Origin: CAZBXE01 sp964496125
Lineage (GTDB): Bacteria > Chlamydiota > Chlamydiia > Chlamydiales > CAZBXE01
Reading direction: 5' to 3'
Assembly: GCA_964496125.1 (NCBI GenBank)
Contig: CAZBXE010000004.1
Span: 62,001 to 126,000 of the forward strand
Length of the DNA: 64,000 bases
The notes under the pieces are model-generated. The model was not told where the DNA came from. It did no database searches and was given only the letters and a program-made list of their open reading frames with translations. Position 1 is the first letter of the stretch. Every line of letters starts with the position of its first letter. The position numbers and the translations under genes were made by a program. Of the stretch, positions 8,678-17,041 are shown one piece after another.

Positions 8678-9199
8678 ATGAGTGCAACTTCCAAAAAAAG
8701 ATTGTGTTGGAACTGTGAAGGCAATGTCCCTGCTGAGATGGAAAACTGCTTATATTGTGGGGTCTATCTGGGCGCTGTGTCTGTAGCCGAAAACAAAAAG
8801 ACAAAGCTTGAGATTTCCCCTCCTTATAAGCAGCAACCAAAGGAGCAGCCCCAGGCGATTCCTAAGTCTCCCTATGGCAGCGCTTTTGAGCAAACTATGG
8901 AGCCGCCCGCGGCGGTAGAAGATGAAGAAAGGCAGATAGAGGCTGCTAAAGCATCTCTAGAAGAGATTGTCTCCATTGTAAAACCTCTTGTTTTGCTGCT
9001 TGGTGGGTCTCTTTTTCTTCTTTTTAGCTTGATGATGGTTTTCTTTTCTGAAGAAGGTGTCTTTACGCTGCAGTGGAAGAGCAAGTATTGGTTCTATTAT
9101 TTGCTAGCTTCGTTGCCACTTCTCTATTTGGGTTGGAGGGCGCTAGCTTTTCTTGACCGTGCTGAGAAGGGCGAGTCTCTCGTTCAAGAAACCACCTAG
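8678..9199 (+). CDS. Zinc-ribbon protein with two C-terminal membrane segments
   Basis: This 173-residue product has an N-terminal zinc ribbon with cysteines at 10, 13, 24 and 27 (CWNC...CLYC, spacing C-x2-C-x10-C-x2-C). A polar Pro/Gln-rich linker follows, then two hydrophobic segments near residues 100-122 and 136-157. The ribbon would face the cytoplasm with the C-terminus in the membrane. I do not know its role. ATG 8678 directly precedes the ribbon; a GTG seven codons upstream is possible. It is divergent from the lipoprotein gene and converges on rfbG, sharing a CTAG whose two strands each supply one gene's TAG stop. Confidence 0.75.
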   Translation: MSATSKKRLCWNCEGNVPAEMENCLYCGVYLGAVSVAENKKTKLEISPPYKQQPKEQPQAIPKSPYGSAFEQTMEPPAAVEDEERQIEAAKASLEEIVSIVKPLVLLLGGSLFLLFSLMMVFFSEEGVFTLQWKSKYWFYYLLASLPLLYLGWRALAFLDRAEKGESLVQETT

Positions 9200-10158
9200 G
9201 ACAAGTAAAAGGTTTTGTACCATGCGAAAGTGGAATGAAGCGCCTCATCTAAGCTGAATTGAGGGGTAAATCCTAGTTTTTGCTTTGCCTTTGTTGAGCT
9301 CAGTCTGAGAATCTTTGTTTCTTTCTCGTGGGGTTCTTCAATCACGATATCAACTGCAGTGCCGAAATAGGAAAAGGCCCTTTCAACAAGCTCCCTAACA
9401 GGGATGCAGGCGTTTTCAGGCGGACCAAAATTCCAAGCCCCTTCAAAACTTTTATCCCCTTCTGCAAGTTTTTGTGCGAGTAATACATAGCCATGCAGAG
9501 CATCAAGCACATGTTGCCAGGGACGTATCGCATCTGGATAGCGGAGATGAAGAGGCTTTTTTGTATGTAGGGCTTTTACGATGTCAGGAACAAGTCGATC
9601 TTTGGCAAAATCGCCCCCTCCGATCACATTACCGGCTCGTGCTGTTGCGATAAGGGGTCCCTTTTGATAGAAAGAGCTCCGATAGCTTTCCACAAGGAGC
9701 TCGACACAAGATTTGGAACAGCTATAGGGATCCAGCCCACCGAGAGGATCTTCTTCAGAAAATGGGGCGTTTTCGTGACCTGGACGATAGACCTTATCTG
9801 TTGTAATGATGACAATTGTTTTACAAGAGGGGAGAGAACGGCTGGCTTCTAACAAGTTGAGCGTGCCCATAAAATTTGTTTCAAACGTAGTACGAGGATT
9901 CTCAAATCCTTTTCTTACAATGGTTTCTGCTGCAAGGTGGAAGATAACATCTGGTTTTTCTTCTTGTAAAACGTGCTGGAGGGCTGCGAAATCACGAATG
10001 TCATGGAGATGTTGGTTGATGGGAAAATAGAAGAAGGGAGGGTTTTCAGGGGGGAGGGCATATCCTGAGAGGATGGCCTCCTCTTTTGCGAGTAGATCGC
10101 AGAGCCAAGTACCTTTAAAACCAGTATTACCGGTTACGAGGATCCTTTTTCCTTTCAC
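9196..10158 (-). CDS. rfbG: CDP-glucose 4,6-dehydratase-like short-chain dehydratase
   Basis: This enzyme would convert CDP-glucose to CDP-4-keto-6-deoxyglucose, the entry to 3,6-dideoxyhexoses and other surface sugars. The roughly 320-residue product has the Rossmann motif GNTGFKG, which continues directly into TW as in this subfamily. It also has TTDKVY, the catalytic DPYSCSK (Y-x3-K) and ARAGNVIGGGDFAKDRLVPD, diagnostic for RfbG. GTG 10158 is used as start: it overlaps the secA stop (GTGA). A longer reading from 10224 only adds antisense-like residues within secA. No partner cytidylyltransferase is visible here, so the substrate is inferred from sequence resemblance alone. Confidence 0.82.
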   Translation of the reverse strand: MKGKRILVTGNTGFKGTWLCDLLAKEEAILSGYALPPENPPFFYFPINQHLHDIRDFAALQHVLQEEKPDVIFHLAAETIVRKGFENPRTTFETNFMGTLNLLEASRSLPSCKTIVIITTDKVYRPGHENAPFSEEDPLGGLDPYSCSKSCVELLVESYRSSFYQKGPLIATARAGNVIGGGDFAKDRLVPDIVKALHTKKPLHLRYPDAIRPWQHVLDALHGYVLLAQKLAEGDKSFEGAWNFGPPENACIPVRELVERAFSYFGTAVDIVIEEPHEKETKILRLSSTKAKQKLGFTPQFSLDEALHSTFAWYKTFYLS

Positions 10159-13100
10159 GTCACGAGATCTTCTGCCTGCACTCCGCAACACTTTTTGTAT
10201 TTTTTTCCACTGCCGCAGGGACAAAGATCATTGCGTCCTACTTTTTCTGCTGCATGGATCGGTTGGGGTTTTGTAGGGGTTTCAGGTTCTTCTTGTTCTT
10301 CGCTGTTTGTGTGCTCGAGTTCGCGAGCAAAAGATCTGCCCGTTTCAAGGCGCATTTGTTTTTGGATTTGGTGTTGCACCGCTAGCTCTTGCTGGGAGAC
10401 CACTTCAAAGCGAAAGAGGGTTTGCCCAATTTCCGTGCGTAAGTTTTTGCTAAGCTCTGCAAAGAGAGTAAAGGCTTCATGTTTAAATTCAGTAAGAGGG
10501 TCTTTTTGACCGACAGCACGGAGGTTCACATCGGATCTTAGGTGATCCATGTGGAGAAGATGGTGCTGCCAGAGCTGGTCAATGCGGCGAAGCATGATAT
10601 CTTGGACTGCATAATGAGCTGGATTTTCTGGTAGGGGCTGCCCTACCAGCTCTGCCATCTTTTGGATTTTGAAGTTTTGGTCAGCAATTTTTTTGTCAAA
10701 AGCGGCCAGTACTTTTTCGATCGCTATTTCTTCGATAGCTTCGAGAGAGAGCCCCTCCTCATCAAAGCAGCCTTCTTCAAAGGAGATGGGGAAGTGTTGC
10801 ATGAGCCATTCACGGTATCCTTCAGGATTCCACGCTCCTTCCGCATTCTGCTCTTTAAGAAACTCTTCTGCTCCGATTGTGCAGACTGATTCTAGCAGTT
10901 CCCTCGCGATGGGGATGGCGTTGTCAGTTTGGATGATTTCATTGCGGAAGGCATAGATCTCTTGCCTCTGCTTATTCATGACATCATCATACTCAAGCGT
11001 GTGCTTTCGGATGGTGTAGTTACGGGCTTCTACCCTTTTTTGTGCCGTTTCGATCGATTTATTGAGAATAGAGGCAGAGATCGGCTCGCCCTCAGGAGGA
11101 CGAAACTTTTGGATGATGGTANNNNNNNNNNGTATTGAGTCTCGGCGAGGCAAAAAGACGAAGTAAGGAATCTTCAAAGGAGACGTAGAATTTAGAGCTT
11201 CCTGGATCGCCTTGTCTTGCGCAGCGGCCACGTAACTGTCTGTCAATCCTTCTCGATTGGTGTCTTGTTGTTCCAAGGACGTAGAGTCCCCCTAGGGAAG
11301 CAACACCAGGTTCCAGTTTGATATCTGTCCCACGGCCGGCCATGTTGGTCGAGATCGTGATGGCGCCTTTTTTTCCTGCGTGTGCTACAATTTCCGCTTC
11401 TTTTTCGTTTTGTTTTGCGTTCAAAACCGTGTGAGGAAGCTTATTTTGTGTGAAGATACGGGAAAGCTTCTCTGAAATTTCTACAGACTCTGTTCCGATC
11501 AGAATCGGACGCCCTTTTTCATGGATTTCTCTAACTTCTTTAAGGATGGCGTTGTACTTTTCCCGCTCTGTCATGTAAATTTCGTCGTGAGCATCGGTGC
11601 GGATGCACGTTCTGTGCGTTGGAATTTCAAGGACATCGAGTTTGTAGATCTCTTTAAATTCCCCTGCTTCCGTGATGGCCGTTCCAGTCATTCCGGAAAT
11701 CTTTTCATACATGCGGAAAAAGTTCTGTAGGGTGATCGTAGCGTAGGTTTGCGTTTCTTTTTGGATTTCCACGCCTTCTTTTGCTTCGATTGCTTGGTGC
11801 AAGCCGTCGGAGAAGCGTCTTCCTGGTTGAGGACGGCCTGTATGCTCATCCACGATGATGACCTTGCCATCTTGCACCATGTAGTCAACATCGAGTTCCA
11901 TGAGTAGATAGGCTCGGAGTAACTGCCTCAGGTTGTGCGAGCGCTCTTTTCGTTTTGCATCTTCTTCTTGGATGCTGAGCTTTCTCTGCACTTTTTCTTC
12001 CGCTGTAAGAGAGGAATCTTCATCGATTTTGATGAACTCATCGCTAATATCGAGCATGGTGAAATACTCACCATCTTCCCTTCCTTGTGTGCATTCTGAC
12101 CAGGTGTTGATGCCCTTATCTGTGAGCTCATATTCACTGTTGCGCTCATCGACGATGATGAAGAGCTCTGCTAGTGTTTCTGCTTTATCTTCCTTACCTG
12201 CTTCGCTGCTGTAGTACAAATCAACCTTATCCAGAGCTAAGCGGATATCGGGGTCTTCCTTGAGTCTTTGTAGGATGCGGTTATGAGGTGTGCCTTTGCT
12301 TACGATCCAGAGTTTACGCATCGCCTCTTCTTTTTCTTTTCCTGCGGCCTCTTTTTCAAGCGTGTGTTTTGCCTCTGTAGCGAGCCGGTTGCAAAGCTCC
12401 TTTTGCCGTTTGACAAGCTGCGCGCATCCGGGCTGCAGCTGGTCATAGAGTTGTCTGCTTTGGGGAACAGGACCTGAGATGATGAGAGGTGTCCTGGCTT
12501 CGTCGATCAGAATAGAATCCACCTCGTCAATGATGGCAAAGTAGTAGCCGCGCTGTACTTGCATCTCTTTGTTATTGACCATCGAATTGTCCCTGAGGTA
12601 GTCAAAGCCAAACTCCGAGGCTGTGCCGTAGACGATATCTGCTTCGTAGATCCCTTTACGTAGGTCGATAGGGGTATCACCTGTAAGCGATCCTGTGGTG
12701 AGACCAAGCCAACGCATGATGCTTCCGACCCATTCGCAGTCCCTTTTGGCCAAATAATCGTTTACCGTAACGAGGTGGACGGACTTTCCGGTTAACGCAT
12801 TGAGATAGCAAGGCATAACGGCAGTGAGCGTTTTTCCTTCGCCGGTCATCATTTCAGCAATGCAACCGTGGTGCATGGCTATCCCTGCAAGGATCTGGAC
12901 ATCATAGGGAACCATGTCCCATTTTTGTTCGTAGCCGGAAACGTGGACTTCTTTGCCACAGAGTCTTTTGCAGGTACTCTTTACAACGGCAAAGGCTTGA
13001 GGAAGAAGGTCGTCAAGAGTTTCGCCTCTTGTTAGCCTCTCTTTAAACTCAGCTGTTTTTTCCTTAATTTCCTCATCGGACAAGTTTGAGAATTTCTCTT

Positions 13101-13191
13101 CCCATTCGTTGACTTGTTTGACGATTTTTCGGTAACGGGAAAGCTTTCGGTCTTGAGCTGTTCCAAAGATTTTTTTAAGGAATGAAAACAT
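10155..13191 (-). CDS. secA: Preprotein translocase ATPase SecA, interrupted by a scaffold gap
   Basis: SecA drives protein export through SecYEG. Reading from ATG 13191, the product shows Walker A MMTGEGKTL and the DEAD-like IIDEVDSILIDEARTPL. The helicase block TNMAGRGTDIKL and GRCARQGDPGSS follow, and the zinc-binding SEC-C tail CPCGSGKKYKKCC closes it. It has the long insertion after the first nucleotide-binding part seen in chlamydial SecA. Ten N at 11122-11131 shift the frame. The two sides read ...FASPRLN and TIIQKFRPPEGE, which become continuous if the flanking bases TAC overlap. The full product would be about 1,010 residues. ATG 13191 has GGAG just upstream; in-frame codons further up are not family-like. 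Confidence 0.95.
11122..11131. other. Scaffold gap (10 N) inside secA
   Basis: A run of ten N breaks the secA frame by one base. The minus-strand sequence before the gap ends AATAC and the sequence after it begins TACCATC. Merging them on the shared TAC gives AAT ACC ATC, restoring one continuous frame with family-like residues, so the gap is probably artificial. Confidence 0.9.
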
Positions 13192-13280
13192 ACTCCGGAT
13201 TCTAATCGAAAAAATGTTTTCTTTCAACGCCGATATTCGGTATTATAGGCCTAAAGCTTAAAAATTGATGGAGGTAGACA

Positions 13281-14030
13281 ATGATGGAATCTGGAAACCC
13301 TGTTTTAACACGTGAAGCACTGCTGACAGATCGATCGAAAGCTGCTGGAGCGGAAGTAATGACCTTGCAAGGTTCGGTGAACAGGACAGCCATCCTTTTA
13401 GGGTGCGTGCTTCTCACTTCTGTGTGGACTTGGAGCCTTGTTGCAGGTGCAAAAGATCCATCGGCTCTGACAACCTGGATGTGGGTGGGTATTTTTGGCG
13501 GTATGGTGGCAGCGATTGCTACTGTGATTAAGCCGGTCTGGGCGCCGATTACAGCTCCGATCTATGCGCTTTTTGAAGGCCTTTTTATTGGCGGTATGTC
13601 TGCGGCTCTAGAGGCTGCCTATCCAGGCATTGTGATGCAAGCTGCCTCCTTAACGTTTGCTACCCTTGGGGCGCTTCTTTTAGCCTATTCAACTGGGTTT
13701 ATTCAAGTGACAGAGAAGTTTAGGCTTGGGCTTTTTGCAGCTACAGCTGGTATTGGGATTGTTTATTTGGTTTCGATTGTGCTGAGTTTTTTTCACATCC
13801 AGGTGCCCTTTATCTATGGTTCAGGGATCGCAGGGATTGCTTTTAGCATCTTTGTTGTTGTGATTGCAGCGCTGAACCTCGTGATTGATTTTGATTTTAT
13901 CGAGAAGGGGGCCATGATGAAGGCGCCTAAGTACATGGAGTGGTATGCGGCCTTTGGTCTCATGGTGACCCTGATTTGGCTCTATGTGGAGATTCTTCGC
14001 TTGCTTGCCAAAACAAGAGAGAATAGATAG
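13281..14030 (+). CDS. Bax inhibitor-1/YccA family membrane protein
   Basis: This is a 249-residue integral membrane protein with about seven hydrophobic segments (from residue 37 onward). It has the family-like LNLVIDFDFIEKGAMMKAPKYMEWY block in its last quarter (abridged: DFDFIEKG...PKYMEWY). The acidic DFDFIE region corresponds to the aspartates thought to control cation leak in this superfamily (established for related proteins). GAGG lies about 7 bases before ATG 13281. It is divergent from secA, with a 90-base shared upstream region. A strong inverted repeat follows it at 14041-14085. Exact substrate or role in bacteria is not settled. Confidence 0.85.
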   Translation: MMESGNPVLTREALLTDRSKAAGAEVMTLQGSVNRTAILLGCVLLTSVWTWSLVAGAKDPSALTTWMWVGIFGGMVAAIATVIKPVWAPITAPIYALFEGLFIGGMSAALEAAYPGIVMQAASLTFATLGALLLAYSTGFIQVTEKFRLGLFAATAGIGIVYLVSIVLSFFHIQVPFIYGSGIAGIAFSIFVVVIAALNLVIDFDFIEKGAMMKAPKYMEWYAAFGLMVTLIWLYVEILRLLAKTRENR

Positions 14031-14040
14031 TTTTTATTTT

Positions 14041-14085
14041 ATACCGAAAGAGTTTCAAGTCTAGCCTGTGAAACGCTTTCGGTAT
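14041..14085. terminator. Strong 45-base inverted repeat, candidate transcription end
   Basis: ATACCGAAAGAGTTTCA pairs with TGAAACGCTTTCGGTAT, one mismatch in 17 bases, around a short loop. It starts 10 bases after the Bax-inhibitor-family stop. There is no T tract after it on either strand (the T-rich stretch lies before it on the plus strand), so it is not a canonical intrinsic terminator. It could still end transcripts or protect a 3' end. Confidence 0.5.
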
Positions 14086-14560
14086 ATGCACGTCGTGAAT
14101 AAAGAGCTAGTTTTCGTGCCCGCGCACATGCCTTTGCCCGAACTCGTTTCATCAACTATGGAACATATCGGTAAAGTAAAGATTTACAGAGGCTCTCCTC
14201 TTTTCTCCTTTCCTAGATTCACAAAAGCGGAGCTTATGAACCGATCTCACTAATTTATCAGGCTGCATGTTAGAGGTCTTTTCCGGTAATGTGTTCTTCT
14301 TTCCCATTCTGCTGCTAGTCTTCTAAACTTTTTCGGCAATCAGGATGTCGCTTCTTCACCTTCCACTCTGCATCCGTCAATTCATTAAATCGCTCCCATC
14401 TTCTAGCTCTCCCAAAAAAAGGGGATCTTAGCAGAAATTCAATAAAATTTTCATTTGCTAGTCTGTTCACAGTTTGCATTTTGTTGTTATTTTGTTTGAG
14501 ACAATTCTATGTTTGTGGCATCATATTGACGTTAGTAACGTTTGGTGTTGTGTTTATATT
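14086..14560. other. Non-coding stretch with no recognised gene
   Basis: I see no convincing gene here. A 54-codon minus-strand frame (14315-14479, starting MQTVNRLANENFIEFLLRS) contains ELTDAEW, faintly like the start of IS5-type transposases, but it is too short and lacks a ribosome site. It may be debris of a mobile element. The sequence becomes A/T-rich toward 14500, probably the promoter side of the following gene family. Confidence 0.5.
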
Positions 14561-15718
14561 ATGACAGATGTCGGATTTATATATGAAATCGTTTATCGAG
14601 CCTATCAAATAGAGAATAGAGCAGAGTTTAGCAGTCGAGAGGGTCAAGCTAGCAGAGGGTTGCACAAAGAGCTCGAGGAGGAGGGGGTGACCATCGGTAA
14701 TGCATGGACAGCTGCGCGTGTCTATGCTCATTGTATGGAGGGAACTCTTCCTGTTTTTCTGCTCGGAAAGGCAAATATACGAGAAGATCAAGAGCTCATC
14801 CAAAACTTTGGCGTGTTATCTAGCAGAGAGCTCGCAGAACTTCCGTCGACTGCGAGCGCAAAAAAAGGAGCCATTCTTTGCGAAGAAATGTGGGGCGTTT
14901 TTGTAAACGATATGGCCATTCATGCCATTATCCAGTCTAGAAAGATCTGTCATCTTGCAATGGCTAAGCTTAAGGTGTCGGACATCTGGAATTTAGTAAA
15001 ATTAGGTGATCGAATAGATTTTGATTCTTGGTTTAATTTAATCACGAATGAGAAACTAGCCCCAAGAAGGAAGCAAGAGGTGATAGAAATTCGGGATTAA
15101 GAGAGAAATTGTGTCAGATGATGCCTGTAGGCTCGGTCCATCTCTTCATGGCATCCCTTCTCACAGGTTCCCATTCTTGGGGGGGAAAGGCGTCTGATTT
15201 TCTGCATATGCTGGGAAATAATGAGTCTATCTTGCCTTTTACTGCAAACTTGAATTGTAGTCAGCTAGTCCTCTATTCGGGATATTTAGCAGGTCGTTGG
15301 ACTAAGGGAGATATAAATGTACTGTTCCTCCAGCAAAATGCGTTGGTTTTATCCATGCGAGAAGGCAAAAAAAAGACACTTGAATTAATACTGGCGGAGC
15401 GAGTTGCTTCGACTGGAATGATCGCTTGTTTTCTAGGGCTTTCAAAGGAGAGTCGAGATTTTTATGAAGCTAGATCATTAAAAAAAAATGGAAAACACTG
15501 TGAACACTAAGGCCATTCATCTGTTTTTCATGGAGGAGACAAATCAGGTAATAAGCCATTTTGGATTTTTATATAAGGGGTCATTAGGAAACCGGTTGAT
15601 TCACATTTATGGACCCTCTGTAACGGTTCGAAGCGATTGTGCTGAAGATGTTTTTTCTGATTATTTCAAGACACAGCATATCACAAAAATTTTCTATAGG
15701 AGTCAGGTTACTGAATGA
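14561..15718 (+). pseudogene. Frameshifted first copy of the tandem effector-like family
   Basis: Three overlapping frames together reproduce the C-terminal two thirds of the two intact neighbours. The first (to 15100) reaches FNLITNEKLAPRRKQEVIE; the second (to 15510) carries SVHLFMASLLTGSHSWGGK and the putative catalytic LNCSQLVLYSGYLA. The third (15488-15718) carries SHFGFLYKGS and RLIHIYGPSVT. One base is missing near 15097 relative to the 17042 gene, and one A is extra in an A9 tract at 15480-15488. The N-terminal 140 residues (starting MTDVGFIYEIVYRAYQ) do not resemble the ankyrin-like half of the other copies, so this copy is chimeric. It ends in ATGA overlap with the next copy, suggesting a former operon. 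Slippage at A9 could repair only one of the two shifts. Confidence 0.8.
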
Positions 15719-16875
15719 ATAGTATTTCTTCTTCCACTTATAATGCAATAAATGAGCCTTGCTTCTTAGATGAAGCCTCTCTTGGATACGCTGCATTGCT
15801 CGCGGCCGCCGAGGGAGACCTTGAAACGCTTCGTAAGCTCCATGTTTTGGGGACCCGAAAGGTCCTTTCAGAAGTACAACATGTGCAAGTTGGAAACGCG
15901 AGCTTTCGATATACGCCGCTTCACTATGCCATTGCTAATAAACGCTTTGCGTGTGTGGCATATTTGATCAATGAAGTAGTGCCCTTGCATGTGAAGTCTC
16001 AAGAGAAAAATGGTGCTGGTCAAACGGCTTTTGAACTGCTCAGCCAGTTAGAAAAGAGTTTGGTTTATGTTTTGGAAGCTTTTGCCCTATTGCCCGATCA
16101 GGTAAATTTCAATCCTTGGTTTGCCTTAATTGCGGATGATCAATTTCCTCTTGCAAGAAAGCAAGAAGTGATCCGAAACGAAAGTGTCAGGGACGCTTTA
16201 AGTCAAAAGATGGCCTCAGGAATGGGGCAGCTCATGATGGCAGTTCTTCTTAAGGGGTCTCTTGTTTGGGAGGGAAAATCAGGGAAGTTTCATGAGTGGA
16301 CTCTCTCAAAAAGTCAGATCATGTCTTTTCATTCGCCCATCAACTGTAGTCAGTTTGTCATCTATGCAGCAATACTTGCAAAAAATATGCAGAAACAAGA
16401 TTTTGCCTCTTTTCTAGAGGGTGTTTCTAAGGTAGTTGCTTCTTTGGTTAAGGATAAGGAGATGACTGCCGCATTAAGATTACAGGGACAAACTGTGGTA
16501 ACCAGGGCTTTTGCAGAGTTTTTAGGATATTCTGATGAGAGCGCCTATTGCACAAAAAAAACGTATAAAAGAGAGCTTTCTGCCATAGACCCCGCTTCGA
16601 TTTACGTGTTTATGATGCAGGAAAAAAATGGACCTTTTGCCCATTTTGGCTTTTTGTATCAAGGATCTGTGATTCATATTGACGAGCTTTCTCGGAATGT
16701 TGATTGCCAGAAGGCAGAACCTATTTTTGCTGCGTATTTTAGAACTCATGAGATTACAAAAATCTTCTTTATTCCCCTTGCTTCTCAGAGGGTTTTCTTT
16801 GAGGATTCCGAGGTGCCTGCCCAAGTAGGCAGCGCTCTTTACAAGGATGATCCAAAAGATCGAGGGCAAGCGTGA
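15715..16875 (+). CDS. Ankyrin-like plus papain/NlpC-P60-like protein, effector candidate (copy 2)
   Basis: This 386-residue product has no signal peptide or membrane segment. Residues 25-112 look like two degenerate ankyrin repeats (LLAAAEGDLETLRKL; YTPLHYAIANKRFACVAYLI). The C-terminal half has NCSQFVIYAA with Cys211, then AHFGFLYQGSVIHI with His310 and His321. That order resembles the Cys-His-polar layout of NlpC/P60 and related papain-fold hydrolases (DCSGF..., HVGIY...IH). AGGAG precedes ATG 15715, which overlaps the stop of copy 1. The last 30 residues are read through a decayed antisense copy of the 3' end of psd. Export by the T3SS and the enzymatic reading are both inferences. Confidence 0.7.
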   Translation: MNSISSSTYNAINEPCFLDEASLGYAALLAAAEGDLETLRKLHVLGTRKVLSEVQHVQVGNASFRYTPLHYAIANKRFACVAYLINEVVPLHVKSQEKNGAGQTAFELLSQLEKSLVYVLEAFALLPDQVNFNPWFALIADDQFPLARKQEVIRNESVRDALSQKMASGMGQLMMAVLLKGSLVWEGKSGKFHEWTLSKSQIMSFHSPINCSQFVIYAAILAKNMQKQDFASFLEGVSKVVASLVKDKEMTAALRLQGQTVVTRAFAEFLGYSDESAYCTKKTYKRELSAIDPASIYVFMMQEKNGPFAHFGFLYQGSVIHIDELSRNVDCQKAEPIFAAYFRTHEITKIFFIPLASQRVFFEDSEVPAQVGSALYKDDPKDRGQA

Positions 16876-16886
16876 TGGCCCGTTTT
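16807..16886 (-). pseudogene. Fossil of the psd 3' end, antisense to the tail of copy 2
   Basis: This stretch closely resembles the region around the psd stop and last codons at 18167-18245. Shared runs include AGTAGGCAGCG, GGATG and GGGCAAG-GTGATGG-C in the same order with nearly the same spacing. It lies just after the end of the homologous effector body, exactly as psd lies after copy 3. The simplest reading is that a duplicated block carried the effector gene plus the adjoining end of psd, and that copy 2 now reads through it. Confidence 0.75.
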
Positions 16887-16947
16887 TTGTAAAATCTGCC
16901 AAGCATTTATTTGCAGTTTATTTGTGTATTCTGCGTAAAGAACTCAG

Positions 16948-16976
16948 TTGATAAATTATGTTTTATTTGTTATTGT
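16948..16976 (+). promoter_or_regulatory. Candidate sigma-70-type promoter for copy 3
   Basis: TTGATA (16948-16953) and TATTGT (16971-16976) are separated by 17 bases in an A/T-rich spacer region, about 65 bases before the start codon at 17042. The 16876-17041 interval contains no gene. Confidence 0.45.
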
Positions 16977-17041
16977 GTTTTGTTTTTCTTAATTCGTGTT
17001 TGTAAATTTTTTTGTTTTCGTATTTTTTTGGGGAGGTTGTT

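Noticed and set aside
14068..14253. Sixty-one-codon plus-strand frame starting inside the inverted repeat
   Set aside because: GTG start within the hairpin, no ribosome site, no recognisable domain.
14315..14479. Fifty-four-codon minus-strand frame with ELTDAEW
   Set aside because: Resemblance to IS5-type transposases is limited to seven residues; too short and without supporting sites to call more than possible debris.
16522..16902. Minus-strand 126-codon frame
   Set aside because: It is antisense to the end of copy 2; only its first part, resembling the psd tail, is meaningful, and this is reported as a fossil.
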